Assembly: GCA_963732225.1 (NCBI GenBank)
Contig: CAVSYR010000002.1
Location: 124,001-188,000, forward strand
Source of the DNA: VRUE01 sp963732225
Lineage (GTDB): Bacteria > Actinomycetota > Thermoleophilia > Solirubrobacterales > 70-9
DNA: 64,000 bases
Direction: 5' to 3'
Shown: piece after piece, positions 48,471-57,745 of the stretch
Position numbering within the stretch: position 1 is the stretch's first letter
Layout: the number at the start of each line of letters is the position of its first letter
Program-made: the position numbers and the translations under genes
Notes under the pieces: generated by a model
Databases searched by the model: none
Seen by the model: only the letters and a program-made list of their open reading frames with translations
Told to the model about the DNA's origin: nothing

Positions 48471-49375
48471 GCGCTCGCTGACGCTCCGTTACTGGGCGAG
48501 GCGCCGTTGCCCTCGACGCCGGCATCGAGCTGGGAGACCGGTGCGGCGACTTTGGGCTTTTCGGCTTTCAGCCACGGCGGGGCCGTGGTGCCGAGCTTGA
48601 CGACCAGGTACATGTGGGCGCCGATCATGGCGATGATCGCGCCGGGCACGAGCAGCATGTGGATCGCGTAGAAGCGCGAGAGCGTGGTCGCGCCGAGCTC
48701 AGGGCCGGCGCGCAGGAAGTCGCTCAGGTAGGGGCCCACGATCGGGCCGGTGCCGTTGATGTTGATGCCGACGACCGAGGCCCAGAAGGAGCGCTGGTCG
48801 AAGGGCAGCAGGTAGCCGGTGAAGGCCATCGTCATCGTCAGGATCAGCAGCACGACGCCGATCACCCAGTTGAGCTCGCGCGGGTACTTGTAGGCGCCGA
48901 AGAAGAAGGTGCGGCCCATGTGCAGGAAGACCAGGATCACCATCACGCTCGATCCCCACTTGTGCATGCCGTGGACGAGCTGGCCGAGGAAGACGTCGTT
49001 ATTGATGTGGGCGATCGAGGCGTAGGCCTGGGTGGTCGACGGCGTGTAGAACATCGCCAGGAAGACGCCCGTGATCGCCTGGGAGATGAAGGCGATCAGG
49101 GTGGCCGAGCCGAGCGTGTAGAACCAGTTGGTCCCCTTCGGCACCTTGCGGTAGAGCATCCCGGTGAGGAAGCCGGTGGCGGCAGTGCGCTGGTCGACCC
49201 AGGCGAGCACGTCGGCAGGGGCGTCCTTGGCTCGGTCGCCGAGGCGCTGCGCGTCGGAGGGTCGCTCCGGTGGCGCCGTCTTCAGATCGGCTGGGGCCGG
49301 TGCCTTGGTGCCGTTGCTTGTGCCGGGCTTGGCCGGTTTGCGCAGCGGTGCGGGGATCAGGGAGTCGAGGTTCAT
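48467..49375 (-). CDS. qcrB: Menaquinol:cytochrome c reductase, cytochrome b6-type subunit
   Basis: 302 aa. Four-helix cytochrome b N-terminal domain: GSATLIAFISQAITGVFLAM, the heme-ligating His pairs in VHGMHKWGSSVMVILVFLHMGR and RFYAIHMLLVPGAIIAMIGAH, and GYLLPFDQRSFW. About 65 extra N-terminal residues, Pro/Lys/Ala-rich, precede the first helix, unlike Bacillus QcrB (about 224 aa), and a 30-residue polar tail follows. Works with qcrA and qcrC in the respiratory membrane. Confidence 0.93.
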   Translation of the reverse strand: MNLDSLIPAPLRKPAKPGTSNGTKAPAPADLKTAPPERPSDAQRLGDRAKDAPADVLAWVDQRTAATGFLTGMLYRKVPKGTNWFYTLGSATLIAFISQAITGVFLAMFYTPSTTQAYASIAHINNDVFLGQLVHGMHKWGSSVMVILVFLHMGRTFFFGAYKYPRELNWVIGVVLLILTMTMAFTGYLLPFDQRSFWASVVGININGTGPIVGPYLSDFLRAGPELGATTLSRFYAIHMLLVPGAIIAMIGAHMYLVVKLGTTAPPWLKAEKPKVAAPVSQLDAGVEGNGASPSNGASASA

Positions 49376-49389
49376 CTTCGCCTAGCCGA

Positions 49390-50064
49390 TCACGGGGGTG
49401 GGAAGGTGGACGGACGGGGTGGGTACAGATATTCCCAGACTCCACCGGTGAACTCGCCGGGGTCGCGAGCGCGGACCGGCTCGAGCTGCGAGGTGACGCT
49501 GTAGCGCGGTCCGACCTCGACCTGACCATTGCGAACCCGCGTCTGGAAGCGGTCGAGCGGGCGCACCGGCGGGCCGCCGATCCGCTTGCCCTGGAAGTCG
49601 TAGACGCCGCCGTGACAGGGGCAGATGAAGTTGCCGGCGGCCTCGACGAAGCGAACCGGGCAGCCGAGGTGGGCGCAGCGGTTGGAGACGGCGACGAACT
49701 CGCCCGGTTTTTCTTCGAGCTGCTTTGAGCTACGGCGCACGTAGGCGGTGGTCTTGCCGGCGTCGCCAATCGACTCGGTTTCGGTGAAGACGATCTGGCG
49801 GTAGGTGTCTTCGACGAAGTCGCTGGTCGGACCGACCGCCTCCCAGCGCTCCTTGCCGCGGTGGAAGATCGGCGCCACGGCGAAGCCGACCGCGGGCAGC
49901 ACGATCGCGGCCCCGGCGAGACCGCCGATGCCCTGTACCGCAACGGTAAAGGCCTTGCGGCGAGTCATCGACTCGCCCTCGAAGTAGCCAGGCGGCTCGG
50001 GCGCTGGGCGCTCCGGCCGACCGCTTGCCTCGGCCCCGTTCTGCTTGTCCGATTCGTCGCTCAA
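49390..50064 (-). CDS. qcrA: Menaquinol:cytochrome c reductase, Rieske iron-sulphur subunit
   Basis: 224 aa. N-terminal basic region, one anchoring helix (about 37-58, following TRRKAFTVAV, a Tat-like RR motif) and the Rieske cluster-binding boxes CAHLGCP and CPCHGG. It moves electrons from quinol to cytochrome c. First gene of the qcrA-qcrB-qcrC unit; 15 bp gap to qcrB. Tat export genes are nearby. Confidence 0.93.
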   Translation of the reverse strand: MSDESDKQNGAEASGRPERPAPEPPGYFEGESMTRRKAFTVAVQGIGGLAGAAIVLPAVGFAVAPIFHRGKERWEAVGPTSDFVEDTYRQIVFTETESIGDAGKTTAYVRRSSKQLEEKPGEFVAVSNRCAHLGCPVRFVEAAGNFICPCHGGVYDFQGKRIGGPPVRPLDRFQTRVRNGQVEVGPRYSVTSQLEPVRARDPGEFTGGVWEYLYPPRPSTFPPP

Positions 50065-50097
50065 CAGCTCAACCTCAGGAGAACGGAGTCTATTGAC

Positions 50098-50547
50098 TCA
50101 GGCCGCCGCGCGGTTGCCATGGTCCCGGCCGCCGACCGCGAGGGCGGCGGAGCGCCAGAGCTCGGCCACCTCGTCGAGGCGCTCTTCGGTGTGCAACTGG
50201 GCACAGCGACCGATCAGATCGCCCAGCACCGCGACCGCGACCGTGTCGCCGAGGGCGGCGAGGCGGTCGATGCCAAGCGCGTAGAGATAGTCGCCAGCGA
50301 GCAGGGCGAGATCGTCGTCGTGGCCGGCGAGCAGCCGCGGTGTGCCGTAGTGCAGGAGGTAGCCCTCGCGCACGGCCTCGACCACGAACGCGTACTCGCC
50401 CGGGGCGGCGGCCGAGCGCGGGCCGAGCGCGGCGAGCAGGCCGAAGACCGGGCGCTCTTCCGGGTCGGTCACGTGGGTCGAGAGCGGCGACTCGGCCTCG
50501 CGTAGGCGTTCGGCGAGCAGACTCAGCGCGTCTCCAGGGCTGCCCAT
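50098..50547 (-). CDS. Hypothetical helical protein, possible prenyl-synthase accessory subunit
   Basis: 149 aa from ATG 50545-50547 (a GTG codon precedes). All-helical composition. The segment DDDLALLAGDYLYALGIDRLAALGD resembles isoprenyl-synthase-fold helices, as in HepS-like small subunits of heptaprenyl diphosphate synthases, but the catalytic Asp-rich motifs are absent, so it would be accessory. This is inference from pattern. It lies upstream of the qcr genes on the same strand, near the prenyl synthase gene. An inverted repeat spans its start. Confidence 0.6.
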   Translation of the reverse strand: MGSPGDALSLLAERLREAESPLSTHVTDPEERPVFGLLAALGPRSAAAPGEYAFVVEAVREGYLLHYGTPRLLAGHDDDLALLAGDYLYALGIDRLAALGDTVAVAVLGDLIGRCAQLHTEERLDEVAELWRSAALAVGGRDHGNRAAA

Positions 50548-50553
50548 CACTGG

Positions 50554-50594
50554 TGCAACGCCTTACGGCCCTGTGAGCGCTGCAAAACGTTGCA
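50554..50594. repeat. TGCAACG-N27-CGTTGCA inverted repeat, copy 2
   Basis: TGCAACG 50554-50560 and CGTTGCA 50588-50594, again 27 bases apart as at 12354. Here the arms extend to eight bases (GTGCAACG/CGTTGCAC). It fills the space between the start of the helical protein and the 3' end of hemL. The loop shares CGGC, TGAG and AAAA words with copy 1 in the same positions. Confidence 0.5.
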
Positions 50595-50596
50595 CT

Positions 50597-51866
<1,270 letters not shown>

Positions 51867-51874
<8 letters not shown>

Positions 51875-52955
51875 GCTCTTCCTCCCAGCGCCGGTAGTCG
51901 TCGGTGAAGTAGTGCAGGCGGATCTTCTTGTACTCGGTCGAGGAGTAGAGGGTCGCCCGGTCATCGGGGCCCATGCCGCAGTCCTCGGCGATCGAGTCGA
52001 GCACCGCGTCGCACTCCTCCTTGGAGCGGCCGTGGGCCATGGTGAAGACGCTGTAGGGCCAGTCCTCGTAAGTCGGGCGCTGGTAGCAGTGAGAGATGCC
52101 GCGGAAGGAGGCCATGCGGGCGCCGGTGTCCATGATCTCGGCCTCGGGCACCTTCCAGACGCCCATGCCGTTGGCCGAGAAGCCGGCGCGGCGGTGGAAA
52201 AGGATCGCGGCGACGCGGCGCAGCAGCTTGCGCTCAACCATGCCGCCGAGGTGGGTGAGCAGCTCCTCGGTCGTCATCCCCACCTCCGCGGCGGCGGCAT
52301 CGTAGGGGCGCTCGATCGCCTCCATCGGCCCCTGCAGAGCGCGGATCACAGCGATGTCGCGCTCGTCGTAGGGCTGCGCCTCGAGCTCACGCGGCGGCGC
52401 GGCGTCAACCGCGGCTGCGGCGAGGGCGTCGGTGCCCTTCTCCATCTCCAGGTTCATGTTGATCTTGAACAGGGTCAGGGTTGGCAGCTCGCGCATCGAC
52501 TCGGCGCCGGTCTCGCGCATCAGTGCCTCCAGCGTGCCGGGCAGCCCGAGCTCGGAGTCGGGCGGGGTGGCAATCGTGAACCAGAGGTTGAAGTCGTGGG
52601 TGCGCAGGTAGTTGTGCGAGACGCCGGGGTGGGAGTTGACGATCTGGGCCGCGCGATGGGGGTGGTCGCTGTCGACCTTGGCCGCGACCAGCATCGACTC
52701 GTAGCCGAGCGCCCGGGTGTCGAAGATCGGCGTGATCTCGCGGATGATCCGCTCGTCGAGCAGGCGCTTGGTGCGGGTGAGCACGTCGTCAAGCTCGAGC
52801 TCCGCCTCGGAGGCGACGAGGGCGAAGGGTTCGGGATCAAGCGGGAAGCTCGACTGCAGCAGGTTCATCAGCCGCTTGTCGGTCTCGTCGAGCGGGATCG
52901 CGGCGCCGTCCTTGCGCGAGCGCGCCTTCGACTGGGGGACCTTTACTGAAGCCAC
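51867..52955 (-). CDS. Fused AhbA/AhbB-like (Lrp/AsnC-fold) siroheme decarboxylase-type protein
   Basis: 362 aa from GTG 52953-52955. Two copies of the Lrp/AsnC-like layout. First half: DETDKRLMNLLQSSFPLDPEP, then HPGVSHNYLRTHDFNLWFTI, as in AhbA/NirDL. Second half: HRRAGFSANGMGVWKVPE, FRGISHCYQRPTYEDWPYSVF and YKKIRLHYFTDDY, as in AhbB/NirLH. The pair decarboxylates siroheme in alternative heme or heme d1 pathways. Here both parts are one chain between hemB and hemL. Alternatively a tetrapyrrole-sensing regulator. Overlaps hemB by 13 bp. Confidence 0.8.
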
Positions 52956-53914
52956 GCGGCGGCCTCCTTGGCGTAGTAGGTGACGATCGCGTCGGCGCCG
53001 GCACGGCGGATCGAGGTCAGCGTCTCGAGCACGGCGGGGCGCTCGTCGATCCAGCCCTGCGCGGCGGCGGCCTTCAGCATCGAGTACTCGCCGGAGACGT
53101 GGTAGGCGGCGATCGGCGCAGCGGTCGCGTCCTTTACCTGGCGCACCACGTCGAGATAAGGCGTAGCGGGCTTGACCATCAGCATGTCGGCACCCTCCTC
53201 GAGATCGAGTTCCGCCTCGCGCACCGCTTCCGCCGCGTTGGCGGGATCCATCTGGTAGCCGCGGCGGTCGCCGAACTCAGGGGTCGACTCGGCGGCGTCG
53301 CGGAAGGGGCCGTAGAAGGCGGAGGAGTACTTGGCGCTGTAGGCAATGATCGGCACCCCGGAGTGGCCCTCCTCGTCGAGCTGGTGGCGGATCGTGCCGA
53401 CCCGCCCGTCCATCATGTCGCTGGGCGCGACCGCGTCGGCGCCGGCCTCGGCGTGGGAGATCGCCGTTTTCGCCAGCAGCTCAACCGTGATGTCGTTGTC
53501 GACCTCGCCATCGCGAACGAAGCCACAGTGGCCGTGAGACGTGTACTCGCACAAACAAACGTCAGTGATCACCGTGAGATCGGGGTGGGCCTCCTTAAGA
53601 GCCCGAACCGCCATCTGCACGATGCCCTCATCGTCGTAAGCACCCGTGCCCGACTCGTCCTTGGCGGCGGGAACGCCGAAGAGCAGGACCGAGCCGATGC
53701 CGGCGGTGGCGATCTCGGTTGCCTCGGCGACTAGCTCGGAGATCGAGAAGCGCTCGATGCCGGGCATTGAGTCGACGTCTTCGCGGACGTTCTCGCCGGC
53801 CACTACGAAGAGTGGCTGGATCAAGTGCGAGGGAGCCAGGTTCGTTTCTCGGACCAGGCCACGCAAGGACTCGGTGCGCCGGAGGCGGCGCATACGGGTG
53901 GCGGGGAACGGCAT
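52943..53914 (-). CDS. hemB: Delta-aminolevulinic acid dehydratase (porphobilinogen synthase)
   Basis: 323 aa from ATG 53912-53914 (MPFPATRMRRLR); an upstream GTG would start inside the palindromic element. Zn-binding DVCLCEYTSHGHCG triad of Cys, and two catalytic Lys in AYSAKYSSAFYGPFRDA and MLMVKPATPYLDV. Condenses two aminolevulinate molecules to porphobilinogen. First gene of a hemB-ahbAB-hemL unit. The promoter must be in or beyond the palindromic element at 53932. Confidence 0.95.
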   Translation of the reverse strand: MPFPATRMRRLRRTESLRGLVRETNLAPSHLIQPLFVVAGENVREDVDSMPGIERFSISELVAEATEIATAGIGSVLLFGVPAAKDESGTGAYDDEGIVQMAVRALKEAHPDLTVITDVCLCEYTSHGHCGFVRDGEVDNDITVELLAKTAISHAEAGADAVAPSDMMDGRVGTIRHQLDEEGHSGVPIIAYSAKYSSAFYGPFRDAAESTPEFGDRRGYQMDPANAAEAVREAELDLEEGADMLMVKPATPYLDVVRQVKDATAAPIAAYHVSGEYSMLKAAAAQGWIDERPAVLETLTSIRRAGADAIVTYYAKEAAAWLQ

Positions 53915-53931
53915 TGGGAGCGAGTTTAAGG

Positions 53932-54007
53932 GAGGGACGGGGTTGCCCTCGCCCGGACGCACGGCTTCGCCGCACTGAGTGTCCGGTCGAGGGCAACCCC
54001 GTCCCTC
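53932..54007. repeat. Dispersed palindromic element, copy 2 (YTGAGT spacer)
   Basis: Outer arms 53932-53958 and 53981-54007: 20 bp perfect, one mismatch (53952/53987), 6 bp perfect. Inside is a small CGGC-TTC-GCCG hairpin and then CTGAGT (53975-53980) directly before the right arm, as in the other copies. It lies in the 147-base gap between the divergent hemB and ABC-ATPase genes. The rest of that gap shows no ORF. Confidence 0.85.
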
Positions 54008-54061
54008 TGCTCAAGCGCGGTCTAACAATGCGATTCGCGGCTACGGATAGCTTTCGGCGGC

Positions 54062-54802
54062 ATGGATGCGGGGAGTGGGACCAAGGTGGCCGTGCTGGAG
54101 GCACGCAAGCTGGTCAAGCGTTTTGGCGATCGCGAAGCTCTGCGCGGGGTCAGCTTCGAGGCCGCAGCGGGTGAGCTCGTAGCTGTGATCGGGCCCAACG
54201 GCGCGGGTAAGACGACGTTGCTCTCGATTCTTGCCGGCATCTCAAAGGCAGACGAGGGTGAGGTTCATGTTCCCGAGGGAGAAGTTGGGTGGGTTCCTCA
54301 GCAGGCGGCTCTATATAGGCGGCTGACAGTTGAGGAGAACCTCCTTTTGTTTGCCCGGCTGGAGAAGCATCCGGATCCGCGGGGGTCGGTTGAGGAGATG
54401 TTGGAGTTGACCGGGCTTGGGGAGCGGCGGGGGGAGATCGTCGCGCGGCTCTCCGGGGGGAACCAGCAGCGGATCAATATTGCGATTGGGCTGTTGGCGC
54501 GGCCCTCGGTGTTGTTGCTCGATGAGCCGAGTGTGGGGCTTGATCCGCGGCAGCGGGCGCGCTTGTGGGAGTTCATCGTCGCCTTGGCCGCCGAGCGGGG
54601 AACGACGGTGATCTTCTCCACTCACGACATCCAGGAGGCCGAGCGCTACGGCAAACGGTTGCTGGTGCTCGCCGACGGCGAGGCGCTCTTCGATGGCTCG
54701 ACCGAGGGACTGCGGGGGGCCGTGCGCGAGGAGGCACCCGAGGCCGCCAGCCAGGACTTCGAGACCGCCTTCGTCTCCTTCCTCCACCACCGGGGCCACT
54801 GA
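54062..54802 (+). CDS. ABC transporter ATP-binding protein
   Basis: 246 aa. Walker A GPNGAGKTTLL, Q-loop VPQQAALYRR, signature LSGGNQQR, Walker B VLLLDEPSVGLDP, and switch His in FSTHDIQEAERY. Family ABC-2/DrrA-like exporter. The first 500 bases use many G- and T-ending codons, unlike the second half and unlike the permease gene. Stop overlaps the permease start (TGATG). Substrate not readable. Confidence 0.92.
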   Translation: MDAGSGTKVAVLEARKLVKRFGDREALRGVSFEAAAGELVAVIGPNGAGKTTLLSILAGISKADEGEVHVPEGEVGWVPQQAALYRRLTVEENLLLFARLEKHPDPRGSVEEMLELTGLGERRGEIVARLSGGNQQRINIAIGLLARPSVLLLDEPSVGLDPRQRARLWEFIVALAAERGTTVIFSTHDIQEAERYGKRLLVLADGEALFDGSTEGLRGAVREEAPEAASQDFETAFVSFLHHRGH

Positions 54803-56154
54803 TGCGCTGGCTGCTGCTCAAGGACCTGCAGATCCTCCGTCGCTCTCCCCTGCAGGCGTTCCTGCTGGTCGCCTACCCGGTCCTGATCGCGGTCCTCGTC
54901 GGCTTCGCGATCTCGCGCTCGCCGGAGAAGCCGCGCGTCGCCTTCCTCAACGAAGTGCCGGCCCAGTCGCGGGTCTCGGTCGGCACCACCGAACTGCCCA
55001 AAATCGGGGTCAGCGACCGGATCTGCGAACGGGTCGAGTGCGTCCACGTGAAGGACCATGCCGAAGCGGTCGAAGAGGTCAGCTCCGGCGACGTGCTGGC
55101 GGCGCTGATCCTGCCTGCGGACCTGGTTGACAACATCAACTCGCTCTCGACCCCGGCGCCGCGCGCCCCCGAAGTCGAAGTGATCGTCAACGAGGAGGAC
55201 CCGGTCAAGGCGCGCCTGGTCAACGACCGGATCAACTCGCTGCTGACCCAGGCCAACCTGGTGATCGCTCGCCGGATCGCCCACGAAGGCGGCAAATTCG
55301 TCGGCCTCGTCGTCCACGGCGGGCAGTTCACCGTGCTCGGGCAAGCAATTCAGATCCTCGGGCTTGGCACCACGACCCACATCCTTCACGCCGTGCGGAC
55401 AACCCTGCCGCCGGGCGCGCTGCGCCAATCGCTCGACCAGGTCCTCCGCTTCACCGCGCTCACAAAGAGCAACCTGGGCACCGCGGCGACCCTGTTGACC
55501 CGCATCAGCCAGCCAATCGCCGTCGACAAGCAGGTGGTCAACAACTCGACTCCGCCGCTCGAAATCTTCGCGATCGCGGTAGCGGCGACCTTCACCCTCG
55601 CCTTCGTCACGGTCCTCCTGGTCGCCGGCTCACTGGCGCTGGAGCGGGAGGAGAACGCCTTCCCGCGGCTGACCCGCGGACTGGTCTCTCGCTCGGCGCT
55701 GCTGACCGAGAAGGTCGCGCTCGGGGTGGCGGTAGGGCTGGTGGTGACGTTGCTGATGCTTGCCGGCCTGGCCATCTTCGTGCCCCTGCACTGGGGCCGC
55801 ATCGGCCTCTGGTTGCTGGCGATCGTCGCCGGTGGTGCGGCGTTGGGAACGGCGGGCGCGGCGCTTGGCGCGGCCGCGCGCGAGGTGCGAGCGGTCTCGC
55901 TGCTCGCCTTCATGGTCACCCTGCCGGTCGCCTTCCTCTCGCTGATCCCCTCCGGGACGGTCGGGCCGGGCCTCTACAACGTGATCAAGGTGATCGCGGC
56001 GGTCTTCCCCTTCAAGCCGGCCTTGCAGGCAATGACGGCCGCGCTGGACCCTGGCGGTCCGAGCATCGGCGGCGCCCTGCTTCATCTCGGCATCCTGATC
56101 CTCGCCTACGGCCTCCTGGCCCGACTGGCCCTGCGCCGCTTCAGCGCGGTCTAG
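54802..56154 (+). CDS. ABC-2 type transporter permease
   Basis: 450 aa from ATG 54802, overlapping the ATPase stop. First helix near 21-39, a large extracytoplasmic domain (about 45-255) and a C-terminal set of five to six helices (about 260-450), the type of ABC-2 permeases and YhgE-like exporters. Partner of the upstream ATPase. Substrate (lipid, drug or polymer) unknown. Convergent with the GGCT-like gene, 2 bp between. Confidence 0.9.
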   Translation: MRWLLLKDLQILRRSPLQAFLLVAYPVLIAVLVGFAISRSPEKPRVAFLNEVPAQSRVSVGTTELPKIGVSDRICERVECVHVKDHAEAVEEVSSGDVLAALILPADLVDNINSLSTPAPRAPEVEVIVNEEDPVKARLVNDRINSLLTQANLVIARRIAHEGGKFVGLVVHGGQFTVLGQAIQILGLGTTTHILHAVRTTLPPGALRQSLDQVLRFTALTKSNLGTAATLLTRISQPIAVDKQVVNNSTPPLEIFAIAVAATFTLAFVTVLLVAGSLALEREENAFPRLTRGLVSRSALLTEKVALGVAVGLVVTLLMLAGLAIFVPLHWGRIGLWLLAIVAGGAALGTAGAALGAAAREVRAVSLLAFMVTLPVAFLSLIPSGTVGPGLYNVIKVIAAVFPFKPALQAMTAALDPGGPSIGGALLHLGILILAYGLLARLALRRFSAV

Positions 56155-56156
56155 CG

Positions 56157-56852
56157 CTACCGGGCGGCGAGGGCGCGGCGTGGGAGCTGCGCCGAGCGTG
56201 ACTGGGAGAGGCTGGGATCGGTGACGTTGCCGAGTACGAAGGACTCGAGGTCGGTGTCGGGACAGAGCGAGGACCTGACCAGCTCCATCGCTTCGGGCTC
56301 GGCAATCGCGGCAAGCGTCCTGCCGCTCGCGGTGACCGCCGCGAGGGCGACCTCGGAGCCGTCGACGAGCAGGCAGCCGTGGCGACTGATGTAGGCCGAG
56401 ATCTCGCTCAGCTCCTCGCCGTCTTCGAGCCGGCACTCGATGCCCTCGAGCAGCTCCGCTTCGTAGTTCGGCTCGGTCGCCGAGATGACGCCGATCTGGG
56501 CGTCGGTCATGTAGATGACGTGGACCCGGACTTCGGTCCCGGAGCTGCGCTGGAGGGTCGCGGGGATGGCGCCGTAAGGAGAGATGTGGGCGGAGTAGAC
56601 GACATCGAACCCGCAGAGTCGAGCGGGAACGACGAGCACCGGCTGGTCGGTCAGCGCCAGCTTGCGCGAGAGGACTTTGGGAGCCGCGTTCGAGCCGTAG
56701 GCAAGCACCGGCGTGCGTGCCTCGCGGTCGATCTCCAGCGCATCCGGATCGAGAGTCTGGTGGCCGAGCTGGATGAAAGGCCCGGACGGGGCACCGTAGG
56801 GATAGCCGAGGGCGCGCTCGACCACGTCGTTTCGCTCGTTCACCCTGCACAC
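56157..56852 (-). CDS. Gamma-glutamylcyclotransferase-like fold protein
   Basis: 231 aa. The PVLAYGSNAAPKVLSRKL segment carries the YGSN loop of GGCT-like proteins; an acidic residue for catalysis may be in the ATEPNYEAELLEGIEC region. Substrate is unknown; many members of this fold act on gamma-glutamyl amines. Divergent from ymdB, 32 bp between starts, so each has a very short leader. Confidence 0.7.
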   Translation of the reverse strand: MCRVNERNDVVERALGYPYGAPSGPFIQLGHQTLDPDALEIDREARTPVLAYGSNAAPKVLSRKLALTDQPVLVVPARLCGFDVVYSAHISPYGAIPATLQRSSGTEVRVHVIYMTDAQIGVISATEPNYEAELLEGIECRLEDGEELSEISAYISRHGCLLVDGSEVALAAVTASGRTLAAIAEPEAMELVRSSLCPDTDLESFVLGNVTDPSLSQSRSAQLPRRALAAR

Positions 56853-56884
56853 CCTTTCGCAATTGCGCGGATAGGGTCAAGGTC

Positions 56885-57661
56885 ATGAAGGTTCTCTTCA
56901 TCGGCGACGTTGTCGGCGGCCCCGGTCGTCGCGGTCTCGCCGCCGCGATGCCGGCGCTGCGCGAGCGCTTCGCGCCGGAGATGGTGATCGTCAACGGCGA
57001 GAACTCGGCCGGCGGCATGGGCATTACCGAGAAGACCGCCGGGGCGCTCTTCGACGCTGGCGCCGACGTGATCACGACTGGCAACCACGTTTACCGCCAC
57101 CGCGAGGTCTACGGCTACCTCAACCGCAGCGAGCGGCTGATCCGGCCGGCCAACTACCCCTACGCCAATCCCGGCCGCGGCTACACGGTGGTCGAGATCA
57201 GCGGGCGGCGCTGTGGCGTGATCAACCTCAGCGGCGCGATCGGCCTGCGGGTCGCGCGCTCACCCTTTCACGAGGCCGACAACATCCTCGAGAAGATCGA
57301 GGCCGATTTCGTCATCGTCGACTTCCACGCCGAGGTGACCAGCGAGAAGGTCGCGATGGGCTGGCACCTCGACGGGCGGGTGGCAGGCGTGCTCGGCACC
57401 CACACCCACGTGCCCACAGCCGACGCGCGGGTGCTGCCGCAGGGCACCGCCTTCATCTCGGACGTCGGTATGACCGGCTCGCGAACCAGCGTGCTCGGGG
57501 TTAAACCGGAGCTGATCCTCGAGTCGCTGATCACCCAGATGCCGGTCAAGTTTGAGACGGCGGAAGAGGACGTTTGGGTGATGGGGGCGGTGGTTGACGT
57601 GAACGACAAAGGGCTCGCTGACTCGATCACACCGGTGATGGTTCCTGCGCCCGAGCTTTAG
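56885..57661 (+). CDS. ymdB: YmdB-family metallophosphoesterase
   Basis: 258 aa, usual length. Metal-ligand motifs: GDVVGGPGRRG, NGENSAGGMGI, TTGNHVYRH, DFHAEVTSEK and GTHTHVPTADARV. B. subtilis YmdB hydrolyses 2',3'-cyclic nucleotides and affects RNA turnover and biofilm choices. Stop lies 7 bases before the palindromic element at 57669. Confidence 0.93.
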   Translation: MKVLFIGDVVGGPGRRGLAAAMPALRERFAPEMVIVNGENSAGGMGITEKTAGALFDAGADVITTGNHVYRHREVYGYLNRSERLIRPANYPYANPGRGYTVVEISGRRCGVINLSGAIGLRVARSPFHEADNILEKIEADFVIVDFHAEVTSEKVAMGWHLDGRVAGVLGTHTHVPTADARVLPQGTAFISDVGMTGSRTSVLGVKPELILESLITQMPVKFETAEEDVWVMGAVVDVNDKGLADSITPVMVPAPEL

Positions 57662-57668
57662 GTCGGGG

Positions 57669-57745
57669 TGGCGGTCAGGTCCCCTATGTCAAACGAGCAG
57701 CCTGTGGCTGCTCTTGAGTGTTTGACATAGGGGACCTGACCGCCA
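57669..57745. repeat. Dispersed palindromic element, copy 3 (26-bp stem, YTGAGT spacer)
   Basis: Outer arms 57669-57694 and 57720-57745, perfectly complementary over 26 bp; inner hairpin GAGCAGCC (57695-57702)/GGCTGCTC (57706-57713) with a TGT loop; TTGAGT (57714-57719) directly before the right arm. It sits between convergent genes and encodes the last 20 codons and stop of the GT87-like protein on the minus strand. Likely acts as a bidirectional terminator too. Confidence 0.92.
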
